From positions 186,001-250,000 of the forward strand of contig JBDWQJ010000005.1 of assembly GCA_039986595.1 (NCBI GenBank): 64,000 bases of DNA. Direction: 5' to 3'. Source of the DNA: Lentilitoribacter sp039986595. Lineage in GTDB: Bacteria > Pseudomonadota > Alphaproteobacteria > Rhizobiales > Rhizobiaceae. The notes below the pieces were generated by a model. It had not been told where the DNA came from. It did no database searches and worked only from the letters and a program-made list of their open reading frames with translations. The first letter of the stretch is position 1. Each line of letters opens with the position of its first letter. This document shows, in pieces, positions 32,534 to 41,210 of this stretch. Position numbers and translations under genes: made by a program.

Positions 32534-32552
32534 ATGTCAGTATAATTGACAT
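32534..32552. promoter_or_regulatory. Inverted repeat between aminotransferase and LysE-type exporter
   Basis: ATGTCA and TGACAT separated by seven bases, directly upstream of the aminotransferase start in the divergent promoter region. It could be a regulator site. Confidence 0.35.
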
Positions 32553-32679
32553 AATCAGATATATTGACCCAAAATATAATGCAATCAAATTCTGCTAACT
32601 TTGGTATACTTTTCGCAATGTGATTGTTTTTAATGATCTATTTTGTTAGTCAGAACTTACTAATTTTGGGCTTTTTCAA

Positions 32680-33276
32680 ATGATTACTTTCGCACTTGCT
32701 GTTTTTTTGCTCCTAATCACACCGGGACCAGGCGTTTTAACGCTCGCAGGTGTTGGATCTGCTTTTGGGTATAAACCCGGATTTCGATATTTATTGGGAT
32801 TACTCATTGGGCAAAATTTGGTAGCAATAGCGGTCGTATCAGGTTTAGCTGCTATCCTCTTGGCAGCACCAATCGTGCGAAATATTCTTCTTGTTTTGTC
32901 AGTGGGGTATTTATGCTTTTTAGCTTATAAAATCGCATTTTCCGGCACGAAAACAGCATTCGCTGGCGCACAAAAAGAACCCGGCATATCAGGCGGTGTA
33001 ATGTTGCAAGCCATCAATCCAAAAGCCTATGTGGTCAACACAAGTCTATTCACTGGTTTTGCAATCTGGCCAGATAGTTTCACCGCTGAGATTACCTATA
33101 AATTCATAGCAATGAACGTGATATGGATCAGCATTCACATTTTATGGTTAGCAATTGGAGTGACAATCAACAGACTTAACCTTGCCCCCCGCACCCAATT
33201 CATCATCAATATAGCAATGGCATTGGCGCTGTTATCAGTGATATTTCTTGCGCTTTGGACCCAATTCTACCGCTGA
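32680..33276 (+). CDS. LysE/RhtB family amino-acid exporter
   Basis: A 198-residue inner-membrane protein with five to six hydrophobic segments. The N-terminal LLLITPGPGVLTLAGVGSAFGYKPGFRYLLGLLIGQNLV is the LysE-family signature, and NPKAYVVNTSLFTGF around residue 113 is its second landmark. Such proteins export amino acids or homoserine lactones. It is divergent from an aminotransferase gene 159 bases away, so both may respond to the same amino acid. Confidence 0.9.
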   Translation: MITFALAVFLLLITPGPGVLTLAGVGSAFGYKPGFRYLLGLLIGQNLVAIAVVSGLAAILLAAPIVRNILLVLSVGYLCFLAYKIAFSGTKTAFAGAQKEPGISGGVMLQAINPKAYVVNTSLFTGFAIWPDSFTAEITYKFIAMNVIWISIHILWLAIGVTINRLNLAPRTQFIINIAMALALLSVIFLALWTQFYR

Positions 33277-33282
33277 CAATCA

Positions 33283-34680
33283 TTAATCCTGAATTGGCAT
33301 TTTATTCCAAGCATCCAGCGCTGCAATTTTGTAAGCTTCTGCAAGGGTTGGATAGTTGAATGTGTTTTCAACAAAATACTCAAGCGTACCTTTAAGGTTA
33401 AGTACTGCTTGGCCCACATGAATTAGCTCAGTCGCTCCTTCACCAACAATATGACAACCCAGCAATTTGCGTGTTTTGAGCGAGAAGATCATTTTCAACA
33501 TACCTGTTTCAAGACCCATAATGTGTCCGCGAGAGGTTTCTCTAAAACGCGCAATTCCACATTCATAGGGAATATTGCGCTCTTTAACTTCTTCCTCGGT
33601 CATGCCAATTGTTGAGATTTCAGGAACAGAATAAATCCCATAAGGGAAATATTCTGGCGGATCGTAAGCTTTCTCACCAAATGCATGGCAAGCTGCAATT
33701 CTTCCCTGCTCCATCGACGTTGATGCTAGGCTTGGAAAACCGATGACATCGCCGGCTGCATAAATACCTTTAATGCTTGTTTCAAATGTTTTTGCATCCA
33801 CCTTAATGCGTCCACGATGATCGCATTCCAATCCACAATTTTCTAACCCCAAACTATCTGTTGCTCCCATGCGGCCTGCTGCAAACAACACCATATCGGA
33901 TTTAATAACCCGGCCGTCTTCCATATCAATTTGACATCCACTACCTTCTAGCAGGGTCACTTTATCAACCTTTTTACCAAAACGGAGAACCATGTTTCGG
34001 TCGCGAAGTTGGTAAACCAAATCGCCGACCAATTCTTTATCAATAAAGTCGAGCATGGAATCGCGCGGTTCAACCAAGGTCACATGCACATCAAGCGCGT
34101 TAAAGATTGTGGCATATTCGATGCCAATAACCCCGGCGCCAATGACCGTAATGCTGCGCGGCAAATCTTCAAGATCTAAAATTTCATCGCTATCAAGGAG
34201 GCGCTTACCATCAAAGGGCAGATCATCAGGGCGATAAGGACGCGTACCAACTGTTAGAAGGAACCGCTCGGATGAAAATTGAGTGATCTCGCCATCTTCT
34301 CCGTGCACTTCAATGATATTTTTTTCTACAAATTTCGCGGTTCCTTTGAAGGTTTCAACACGGTTTCTGGCAAATTGGTGTTCAAGGACTTCAACCTCGT
34401 GGTTAAGCGTAATATGCAAACGCTTGCGCAAATCTTCAGCTGAAAGGTTTTGTTTCACGCGATAGGCGCGCCCATAAAAACCACGTTCACGCCAGCCGCT
34501 TAGATTAAGGGCAGTCTCGCGAAGGGTTTTTGATGGAATTGTTCCAGTATGAACAGAAACCCCGCCGACGCGCCTGCCTTTTTCAATCACAATTACGCGT
34601 TTACCTAGTTTAGCGGCTTGAATAGCTGCTCTTCGGCCAGCAGGTCCGCTGCCGATAACAATCAAATCAAAATGTTCCAA
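33283..34680 (-). CDS. sthA: Soluble pyridine nucleotide transhydrogenase
   Basis: A 465-residue FAD flavoprotein of the disulfide oxidoreductase superfamily. It has the FAD site IGSGPAGRRAAIQAAKLG, a GTIPSKTLRE motif, the NAD site IGAGVIGIEYA (about 180) and AAGDVIGFPSLAS. The redox cysteine pair of dihydrolipoamide dehydrogenase is missing (VGGVSVHTGTIPSK), as expected for SthA, which exchanges hydride between NADPH and NAD. It is cytosolic, and its length fits. It converges on the LysE-type gene six bases away and appears monocistronic. Confidence 0.93.
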   Translation of the reverse strand: MEHFDLIVIGSGPAGRRAAIQAAKLGKRVIVIEKGRRVGGVSVHTGTIPSKTLRETALNLSGWRERGFYGRAYRVKQNLSAEDLRKRLHITLNHEVEVLEHQFARNRVETFKGTAKFVEKNIIEVHGEDGEITQFSSERFLLTVGTRPYRPDDLPFDGKRLLDSDEILDLEDLPRSITVIGAGVIGIEYATIFNALDVHVTLVEPRDSMLDFIDKELVGDLVYQLRDRNMVLRFGKKVDKVTLLEGSGCQIDMEDGRVIKSDMVLFAAGRMGATDSLGLENCGLECDHRGRIKVDAKTFETSIKGIYAAGDVIGFPSLASTSMEQGRIAACHAFGEKAYDPPEYFPYGIYSVPEISTIGMTEEEVKERNIPYECGIARFRETSRGHIMGLETGMLKMIFSLKTRKLLGCHIVGEGATELIHVGQAVLNLKGTLEYFVENTFNYPTLAEAYKIAALDAWNKMPIQD

Positions 34681-34800
34681 TACGATTCCCCAATGTGATT
34701 CCCTGATGCATTTCTCTGCTTAGTTGTGTGAGCCTAGCAAATTCACAAGGTGCTGCAAGCCCGATTGTGGACACATCAAGTTCATTTATAGACATGGCAC

Positions 34801-34836
34801 AAAAAAGGCCCCGATCGAGAACGAAAGAGGCCGTGC
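34801..34836 (-). terminator. Terminator after the orphan beta-repeat protein gene
   Basis: Minus strand GGCCTC and GGGGCC pair around a 14-base loop and are followed by six Ts. Confidence 0.75.
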
Positions 34837-34861
34837 TATAAAGTTGGATTTTCAACAATGA

Positions 34862-35710
34862 TCAATAGTCTTCATAATATGTCTCGCCAAACAGGCTATT
34901 GACAGTATTGTCACGCGCGGCTTCGGCAATAGACTTCATGATCTCAAGCGCAGCCGCCATTTCAAGATCAACAACTGCTTCAGCTGTTAAAGGGCTTTCC
35001 CCTTCATCCTGATCAAAATTGCTTTGTGTTCCGCCTTCGTCAAACAGAGCTGCCATATCATTTAAACTACCAACGCCAGCACCAAAACCAAGGCCTTCTT
35101 GATCACCAAATGATACAAATGAAGCTTGCGTTACTTCCGAACGCTCAAATGAGAATGATGTTACAGTATTTCCATCTTCATCTTCCCCAATTGAGAAATC
35201 AATGCTGAAGGACTGCAAATTCTCGTATGAAACTGCTTGATAACCACCACCCGCATTTGAACCTTCAAAAGCCATAGAAGTAGACATTTCAAAATCAAGA
35301 CTAAAGCCCGTTAGCTTGCCGTTTTCCTGTTCCATTGAAAATGACAATCCAGCAAAAGACTCCAAATCCAAGCTCATGGCATTGCCGTTGCCATCACTTT
35401 TCATCGCTGAAACCGACAACGTGCTTTCAAATTCCGCCGTTGTCAGGCTTGTAAGCGTACCAGCATTGTTTCCACCTTTTACAGGCTCATCAGAAATGCG
35501 GTTTTGTAAACTATCCATAAAGGCAGTGATAATTTGAGATGACGCTTTATCAAAAGACTGGCGTGCGCCGTCTTGATGGCTTTGAATTGCGTTTAAAACG
35601 TTACGCGGTCCAGCAGGTTGCGTACCCTTTTGCGGGGCACCGTTCTCCTGCGATGATTGCAGCAGCGATATATTCGCTGATTGCTGATATCCGGCAAAGG
35701 CTGAAATCAT
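34862..35710 (-). CDS. Hypothetical Ser/Glu-rich protein with beta-type repeats
   Basis: A 282-residue protein that I do not recognise. It has no signal peptide and no membrane segment. The N-terminus (MISAFAGYQQSANISLLQSS) looks like a flagellin-style or secretion-ready polar start. Residues about 90-195 alternate Phe and Ser in strand-like units (LSFSMEQENGKLTGFSLDF; QSFSIDFSIGEDEDG; SFSFERSEV), suggesting a beta-rich fold. The C-terminal 50 residues are helical (EAVVDLEMAAALEIMKSIAEAA). It is acidic. The gene is single, with GGAAAA four bases before the ATG and a terminator, so it looks expressed. Confidence 0.65.
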   Translation of the reverse strand: MISAFAGYQQSANISLLQSSQENGAPQKGTQPAGPRNVLNAIQSHQDGARQSFDKASSQIITAFMDSLQNRISDEPVKGGNNAGTLTSLTTAEFESTLSVSAMKSDGNGNAMSLDLESFAGLSFSMEQENGKLTGFSLDFEMSTSMAFEGSNAGGGYQAVSYENLQSFSIDFSIGEDEDGNTVTSFSFERSEVTQASFVSFGDQEGLGFGAGVGSLNDMAALFDEGGTQSNFDQDEGESPLTAEAVVDLEMAAALEIMKSIAEAARDNTVNSLFGETYYEDY

Positions 35711-35932
35711 TTTGTTTTCCGTTACGCGTTACATTTAAAAACTCAAAGACATGACACTGCAAGCTAGAGCTATTCTCTCATAATCTAGCATTTGAACATT
35801 AAATGCGTCTTAACCCATTCTTACCAGAAATAATGAAAACTCATTAGTAATCCATAAACCATAAAGCCTCTCAAACATTGGGTTTGCCCTACTGAGATGT
35901 CATTTTTACTTCGGCTTCAGCTCAAGCAAAAT

Positions 35933-37105
35933 CTAGATTTCAGCCTTTTTCCGACGAAACGAAAACGGTAATCCCATACCAAAAAAAGTACCAATGATAG
36001 CGCTAGGCCTAACAATCAAATGATAAAATAATACAGATAAGATCGCAGTGCCAAAGACCACCACAACAAAACTCATTACGAAATTAAGTTCCAGTTTAAT
36101 CGTATAATATAATAGGCCGACTATGATCGTTTGATGAACGATATATAGTGTGAAAATAGACTTATTTGCATAGGTGATAAGATCATTTTTAAAGTTCAAA
36201 AACTGGTACATTAGTGCGCTTAATGAATAGATCATCATCAACGCCAAACACATTGTCACAGTTTTATAAATTGATGTTTGATTGAAAAAACTACCAATAT
36301 TGAGATCAAAGCTATCTAGCCAAAACAAGATATATGCAAGTATCGACAATAGGATCGTGAGAGAAAATACTTCCCTCTTTCGCTTCATTAAGTTCTCGAT
36401 AAACAAATCATGATTTTGCGCCACAAGATACCCCAAACCAAACCAGGAAGTATAAACAGCAAACCAGGCTAAATCATTATACAGCGCGTTTGTCGCTTTG
36501 GGGAACCAAGGTGATAACGCAAGGTTAAACAAAAGCGGAATTAAAAACAGCAGATACAGGCCTCGTGTTTTTAAAACACTTCTAAACAAATCACTCAATC
36601 GCTTACCGAAGCTCGTCTCGAACAACTTCATAAGTGGGTAGAACACCGTTGTGATCGTGATCAAATATCCAACAAACCACATATGCGCCCATGTAAAATG
36701 ACCTGATGGATACTTACCTTCCGTGAAATATCTTTCAATCCAGAACTCTATCAAGCCGCCGCGATATCCCTCCATCAACATGCGCTCATACCAGACCTGT
36801 GGCACGCAAATGACGGCCATTGCAAATAGTAATGGTATTAATAACCGAACCAGACGCATGGAAAGAAAATCAAAATCTAAGTGACGTCGAAAGGCAAAAT
36901 AAGTTCCCACTCCAGACACAAAGAATAATAATGGTAAGCGCCACACCCGTGTGTGCTCTAACATAAGTTCAAGCGTTGAACTTGTATGAGGACTGGAGAT
37001 CAACCAAAAATCATTTGGGAAAAAACCTACTGCGGAATGATAAAAAATTAGAATAACAAACGCAGAAACGCGCAACCAATCGATATAATGTAGACGTTCA
37101 TTCAT
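35933..37105 (-). CDS. Acyltransferase family 3 / OpgC-like membrane protein
   Basis: A 390-residue integral membrane protein with about ten membrane segments. The opening RLHYIDWLRVSAFVILIFYHSAVGFF and the following WRLPLLFFVSGVGTYFAFRR, HMWFVGYL and FTLYIVHQTIIVGLLYY are typical of acyltransferase-3 proteins, some of which (OpgC) succinylate periplasmic glucans. The acceptor is unknown. The start is ATG 37105 (MNERLHYID) with GGAA ten bases before it; the frame opens at 37141 but that extension adds no recognisable segment. A 28-bp palindrome lies about 95 bases upstream. Confidence 0.8.
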   Translation of the reverse strand: MNERLHYIDWLRVSAFVILIFYHSAVGFFPNDFWLISSPHTSSTLELMLEHTRVWRLPLLFFVSGVGTYFAFRRHLDFDFLSMRLVRLLIPLLFAMAVICVPQVWYERMLMEGYRGGLIEFWIERYFTEGKYPSGHFTWAHMWFVGYLITITTVFYPLMKLFETSFGKRLSDLFRSVLKTRGLYLLFLIPLLFNLALSPWFPKATNALYNDLAWFAVYTSWFGLGYLVAQNHDLFIENLMKRKREVFSLTILLSILAYILFWLDSFDLNIGSFFNQTSIYKTVTMCLALMMIYSLSALMYQFLNFKNDLITYANKSIFTLYIVHQTIIVGLLYYTIKLELNFVMSFVVVVFGTAILSVLFYHLIVRPSAIIGTFFGMGLPFSFRRKKAEI

Positions 37106-37198
37106 AAGATGAAATTCCAAAAGAAACAGCAAGATGGTCAAGCTCTATGGCAAACGGCCAGACAACTTCACCTCAAGGACAACTGTAACAGCAAAAAG

Positions 37199-37226
37199 TA
37201 TATAATTGAGTTAACTCAACTATATA
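37199..37226. promoter_or_regulatory. 28-bp near-perfect palindrome upstream of the acyltransferase gene
   Basis: The core TTGAGTTAACTCAA (37206-37219) is a perfect 14-bp palindrome flanked on both sides by TATATA; only one base pair of fourteen breaks the symmetry. It lies in the promoter region of the acyltransferase gene and looks like a dimeric repressor site, for example MarR-type. Confidence 0.55.
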
Positions 37227-37273
37227 ATTAAATTAAAAGTTGAATTTTTTATAATGAGGAAACACCGCTGAAA

Positions 37274-37308
37274 CAAAAAAAAGCCGCATCACTTAAGACG
37301 CGGCTTTC
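37274..37308 (-). terminator. Terminator after ilvC
   Basis: Minus strand AAGCCGCGTC and GATGCGGCTT pair around a short loop, followed by a run of Ts. Confidence 0.85.
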
Positions 37309-37328
37309 ATGTTGTTTATGGATTAAAA

Positions 37329-38348
37329 CTAGTTTTTAGCTTTATCAACCAACTGGTTTTTCGCAATCCAAGGCATCATGCCGCGAAGTTTTTCACCAAC
37401 TTCCTCGATCTGATGCTCATCGTTCAAGCGACGGATACCTTTAAAGCGAGCACCACCAGCGCGGTATTCTTGCATCCAGTCAGATGTAAACTTACCAGTT
37501 TGAATGTCAGTCAATACGCGTTTCATCTCAGCTTTAGTTTCGCTTGTGATGATGCGAGGACCAGAAACATACTCACCCCACTCAGCAGTGTTTGAGATTG
37601 AGTAGTTCATGTTTGCAATGCCGCCTTCATAGATAAGGTCAACAATCAATTTTACTTCGTGCAAGCACTCAAAGTAAGCCATTTCAGGCGCGTAACCAGC
37701 TTCTGTCAATGTTTCAAAACCAGCACGGATCAATTCAACAAGACCACCACAAAGAACAACCTGCTCACCAAATAGATCAGTTTCGCACTCTTCACGGAAG
37801 TTTGTTTCGATGATGCCTGAACGACCACCACCAACGCCACATGCATATGACAATGCAAGATCATGCGCGTTACCAGATGCGTCATGATGAACAGCGATCA
37901 AACATGGCACACCGCCACCTTTCATGTATTCACCGCGCACAGTGTGACCTGGGCCTTTTGGCGCAACCATAACAACATCAACAGTGTCTTTTGGCTCAAT
38001 CAAACCAAAGTGCACGTTCAAACCGTGTGCAAATGCGATAACCGCACCGTCACGAATGTTGCTCGCAATGTGAGCGCTGTAAATATCAGCTTGCAATTCA
38101 TCAGGCGCAGCCATCATCATGAAGTCAGCAACTGCTGCAGCTTCAGCAACAGTTTTTACTTCAAAACCGTCTGCTTCAGCTTTTTTCGCAGTTGGCGAAC
38201 CTTCGCGAAGCGCAATGATAATGCCTTCTGCACCAGAATCTTTAAGGTTCATAGCATGAGCACGACCTTGTGAACCGTAACCAATGATAGCTACTTTTTT
38301 CGATTTGATGAGATTTAGATCTGCATCAGCATCATAATAAACACGCAT
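37329..38348 (-). CDS. ilvC: Ketol-acid reductoisomerase
   Basis: A 339-residue class I KARI that rearranges and reduces acetolactate or acetohydroxybutyrate with NADPH in valine, isoleucine and leucine synthesis. Landmarks are the N-terminal GYGSQGRAHAMNLKDSG, VAPKGPGHTVRGEY, and the C-terminal knotted domain with DLFGEQVVLCGG, the catalytic acidic ECLHEVKLIVDLIYEGG and SNTAEWGEY. The start is ATG 38348 (MRVYYDADADL) with GAAGGA upstream; the longer open frame to 38387 is not needed. Its partner genes ilvB-ilvN are at 61676 and later. Confidence 0.96.
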   Translation of the reverse strand: MRVYYDADADLNLIKSKKVAIIGYGSQGRAHAMNLKDSGAEGIIIALREGSPTAKKAEADGFEVKTVAEAAAVADFMMMAAPDELQADIYSAHIASNIRDGAVIAFAHGLNVHFGLIEPKDTVDVVMVAPKGPGHTVRGEYMKGGGVPCLIAVHHDASGNAHDLALSYACGVGGGRSGIIETNFREECETDLFGEQVVLCGGLVELIRAGFETLTEAGYAPEMAYFECLHEVKLIVDLIYEGGIANMNYSISNTAEWGEYVSGPRIITSETKAEMKRVLTDIQTGKFTSDWMQEYRAGGARFKGIRRLNDEHQIEEVGEKLRGMMPWIAKNQLVDKAKN

Positions 38349-38432
38349 TTTAAATCCTTCCTTTAAAATAATAGACGTCTTTTTCAATTCACCGTTTCAT
38401 CATTCTTCTTTGACTTTCAAAACGGCGTAAAA

Positions 38433-39095
38433 CTATTCCTCAACTCCATATAATTGGTAGAACTGAGCAATTGCGGTTTGAGCATCACGCTCAAAATTTT
38501 TCATCACAAATTCACGGCGCTCACCCAAAAGGAGCCGCACATGTACATCGCGAACAATAAGTCCATAAAGGACATGATAAGTTTGTCGCGCATCTGCGAA
38601 TGTTAGATAATTCTTTTGTTCCGCTGAATGCAAAAAACCAACAGCTTTTGCTTCAATAACACCACGGCCATTTTCGATTAAAAGCGGACCAAGCGGCGAT
38701 GCATCATTGCTCGCCTGCCCGATTGCTAGCCTGTTGAGCGCTAAGGACGTGTCCCCTGCCAACACAGACAATAATTCACATGCAAAGCGAACAAGATAGT
38801 TTTTAAAGGCTTTCGCAGAACCCAAATCTTCTTGCCCAACCGCTGCGCCAACCTTACTACCCTGAAATGCCATCATAGCTGAGATCAAGCCATCGCGATC
38901 TCCAAACCATTTGTATAAGCTTTCTTTCGAGCAATTTGATGCACTGGCAATCTTGGCAGTCGTTAATGCTTTTTCACCGCCCTCAACCAACAACGTCAAA
39001 GCACTTTCAAGTACTTCTTGCTGGCGTGGTGTCAAATCTTCATCGCGGATGAATTCTGACATACCTTGCGGCTCTGAAACTGATGCTGATTGCAC
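38433..39095 (-). CDS. TetR family transcriptional regulator
   Basis: A 220-residue TetR repressor. The DNA-binding domain is at about residues 22-70 (TPRQQEVLESALTLLVEGGEKALTTAKIASASNCSKESLYKWFGDRDGLI), followed by a helical ligand domain with no recognisable specificity. A perfect palindrome GTACCGTACGGTAC at 39110-39123 lies 15 bases before the start and just after a good promoter, which points to autorepression. The gene lies between ilvC and bfd, with no clear structural target next to it. Confidence 0.88.
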   Translation of the reverse strand: MQSASVSEPQGMSEFIRDEDLTPRQQEVLESALTLLVEGGEKALTTAKIASASNCSKESLYKWFGDRDGLISAMMAFQGSKVGAAVGQEDLGSAKAFKNYLVRFACELLSVLAGDTSLALNRLAIGQASNDASPLGPLLIENGRGVIEAKAVGFLHSAEQKNYLTFADARQTYHVLYGLIVRDVHVRLLLGERREFVMKNFERDAQTAIAQFYQLYGVEE

Positions 39096-39109
39096 GATTA
39101 ACCCCTCAA

Positions 39110-39123
39110 GTACCGTACGGTAC
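39110..39123. promoter_or_regulatory. TetR-type operator with promoter
   Basis: The palindrome GTACCGTACGGTAC sits just downstream of a minus-strand promoter, TTGACC, a 17-bp spacer and TAATCA (about 39129-39157). The placement suits autorepression. Confidence 0.6.
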
Positions 39124-39288
39124 GGTTCTTGATTATTTTAACTTTGCAACTTGGTCAACACAAAATTTTAAATTTCAGAAAATAATTAGATAAGAACCAT
39201 TCGCAATGGAATTGACAAAGACTTAAAATAGGAACATAACATGAGTAACGAGATCATGTTTGAGTATATCTAGTTCAAAGAGCAGAAA

Positions 39289-39609
39289 ATGATTGTATGC
39301 AGCTGCAATATTATCTCCAAGCGAGATATTGAAAACACAATTATAGACCTTTTAAAAGAAGACCCGTGGCGCTTAATTGTACCTGGTGTGGTCTATCAAA
39401 CTATGAATGAGCGCGGCAAATGCTGCGGCTGTTTCCCCGGTGTTGTTGATATCATCGTTGAAACCACACAAAAATTCCACGAAGAGCAGCAAACTCCGTC
39501 CGCTGACATTATCAATTTCATGGAAAAGCTCAAAGTTCACCACAAAGATTGCGAAACAGCTCGTATGCTCGCAAAACACCGTCAAAAAATGGCGCGTAAA
39601 ACAGCCTAA
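39289..39609 (+). CDS. bfd: Bacterioferritin-associated ferredoxin
   Basis: A 106-residue [2Fe-2S] protein, longer than the usual 60-70 residues because of a helical C-terminal extension. The cluster ligands are visible as Cys4-x-Cys6 and Cys45-x2-Cys48 (KCCGC). Bfd passes electrons to bacterioferritin to release stored iron. It lies upstream of bfr on the same strand, 153 bases away. A TTGACA promoter-like element lies near 39211. I found no clear Irr box directly before it. Confidence 0.88.
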   Translation: MIVCSCNIISKRDIENTIIDLLKEDPWRLIVPGVVYQTMNERGKCCGCFPGVVDIIVETTQKFHEEQQTPSADIINFMEKLKVHHKDCETARMLAKHRQKMARKTA

Positions 39610-39683
39610 TACTTAAGAATCATTCGCAAAGATAATTGTGATATACCCTATTTAAGGGATTGATTTTGCACGTCCGAATCTAT

Positions 39684-39704
39684 ACTTTAGAATTATTCTA
39701 AAGT
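39684..39704. promoter_or_regulatory. Irr-type iron control element upstream of bfr
   Basis: A perfect inverted repeat with 10-bp arms around one base, containing TTTAGAA-n3-TTCTAAA, the pattern described for Irr (ICE) boxes in alphaproteobacteria. It is 58 bases before the bfr start codon and separate from the bfd start. Confidence 0.8.
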
Positions 39705-39762
39705 AGCCAGACAATTTCTGCCTGACTATGATATAGCTCAAACAAAAAAGTGAGGTTATGCC

Positions 39763-40248
39763 ATGAAAGGCAGTACAAAAGTAATTGAACGTTTAAATGA
39801 AGCTTTGTTTCTAGAACTTGGTGCCGTTAACCAGTATTGGCTTCATTATCGTCTGCTTGGCGATTGGGGTTTTGGTCTGCTTGCGCAGAAAGAACGCGAA
39901 GAATCCATTGAAGAAATGCAGCACGCTGACAAAATCATCGACCGCATTATCTTTTTAGGTGGCCATCCTAATATGCAAACTATTGCACCTCTTAGCATTG
40001 GTCAAAATATCAAGGAAGTATTGGAATCTGATCTTGAAGGCGAATATGCGGCGCGTAAATCTTATTCTGAATCACGCAAAATCTGTGAAGCAGAAAGCGA
40101 TTTTGTTTCTATGAAGCTGTTTGATGATCTTTTAGCTGATGAAGAAGGACATATCGATTTCCTTGAAACGCAACTTGAGCTTCTAGAAAATATCGGCGTT
40201 GAAAAATACGGTCAGCTTAATGCTCAACCAGCAAATGCTGCTGAATAA
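39763..40248 (+). CDS. bfr: Bacterioferritin
   Basis: A 161-residue 24-mer iron-storage subunit. All ferroxidase ligands are in place by count: Glu18, Glu51, His54, Glu94, Glu127 and His130. Met52, the haem ligand, is also present. It oxidises Fe2+ and stores it as mineral in the cytosol. It follows bfd and is preceded by an Irr-type box and by GAGGTT before the ATG. A clear terminator follows. Confidence 0.97.
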   Translation: MKGSTKVIERLNEALFLELGAVNQYWLHYRLLGDWGFGLLAQKEREESIEEMQHADKIIDRIIFLGGHPNMQTIAPLSIGQNIKEVLESDLEGEYAARKSYSESRKICEAESDFVSMKLFDDLLADEEGHIDFLETQLELLENIGVEKYGQLNAQPANAAE

Positions 40249-40270
40249 AATCCGTTAAAAAATTGATTGA

Positions 40271-40300
40271 AAAGCCTCTACATTTGTAGGGGCTTTTTTT
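40271..40300 (+). terminator. Terminator after bfr
   Basis: AAAGCCTCTAC and GTAGGGGCTTT pair around ATTT and end in seven Ts. It touches the stop of the convergent pdxJ. Confidence 0.88.
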
Positions 40301-41048
40301 ATGACCAGCCGCAGGCCTTTAAAAAGCGCTTTACGCTTTCCGCCATGCCGTATTCCAACGAATCTGCGGTGAGACCGTTACCAATAGAAACTTCCAAAAG
40401 GTTCGGAACTGCAGCCGCAAGACCTGGCATGTTTTCAACAGTCAAATCATGACCAGCATTGACATCCATTTTGTAAACGGCTGCAAGTTTGGCTGTTTTC
40501 TCAAGGTCAGCTAAACGCTTTTTTGCCGCTTTTGGATCATCAAAAGTTCCGCCATAAGGGCCTGTATAGAGTTCAACACGATCTGCCCCAGCACGTGCTG
40601 CGAGTTCAATTTGTTCAGTACTCGCATCCGGATCGCAAAAACACGAAACCCGGAAGCGATTTGATTTAAGCCGCGAGATCACCGGCACAAGCGTATTGTG
40701 TTGTGCTATAAAATCCCAGCCGTGATCTGACGTCGCCTGACTTGGGTGATCAGGCACAAGCGTAACCTGTTCAGGTTGATGCTCTTCGACAAGATTTAAA
40801 AAATCATCAGTCGGATAGCCTTCAATATTAAATTCAGCCTCTGGAAACTCATCATCGATCAAGGCACGCAAGGGCGCAAGATCTGAAAACCTGATATGCC
40901 TCTGGTCAGGACGGGGGTGAACAGTAATGCCATGTGCACCAGCTTCAAGCGCAATCCTTCCCAAGCCAACAACACTTGGCCAAGGTAAATCACGTCTGTT
41001 TCGCAGCAAAGCAACTGCATTTAAATTCACGGATAATTTTGCAGGCAT
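40299..41048 (-). CDS. pdxJ: Pyridoxine 5'-phosphate synthase
   Basis: A 249-residue PdxJ that condenses 1-deoxyxylulose 5-phosphate with 3-amino-2-oxopropyl phosphate in the DXP-dependent vitamin B6 pathway. Landmarks are LSVNLNAVALLRNRR, ITVHPRPDQRHIR, FNIEGYPTDDFLNLV, VTLVPDHPSQATSDHGWDF, VELYTGPY and the C-terminal NAGHDLTVENMPGL...EVSIGNGL. Length is normal. It is monocistronic and converges on bfr. Confidence 0.95.
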   Translation of the reverse strand: MPAKLSVNLNAVALLRNRRDLPWPSVVGLGRIALEAGAHGITVHPRPDQRHIRFSDLAPLRALIDDEFPEAEFNIEGYPTDDFLNLVEEHQPEQVTLVPDHPSQATSDHGWDFIAQHNTLVPVISRLKSNRFRVSCFCDPDASTEQIELAARAGADRVELYTGPYGGTFDDPKAAKKRLADLEKTAKLAAVYKMDVNAGHDLTVENMPGLAAAVPNLLEVSIGNGLTADSLEYGMAESVKRFLKACGWS

Positions 41049-41210
41049 TTGTTCAAACCTAATTACATTCCCGTTCCTTATAATTGAATTTCAAGCCATT
41101 GAATACCAACAAAATTTGATCCTTATCACAAAATTATTTGATCGATTTATCCATGGCTAAATCGAATTTTTCAATGTATGCATTTGCTCTTGGTTTAGAG
41201 GTAAGTATCA

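Noticed and set aside
38349..38387. Longer ilvC start
   Set aside because: KARI proteins start at MRVYYDAD, and GAAGGA precedes ATG 38348.
39241..39273. Ten-codon frame MSNEIMFEYI before bfd
   Set aside because: Too short, no residue bias and no hairpin or terminator to suggest a leader peptide.
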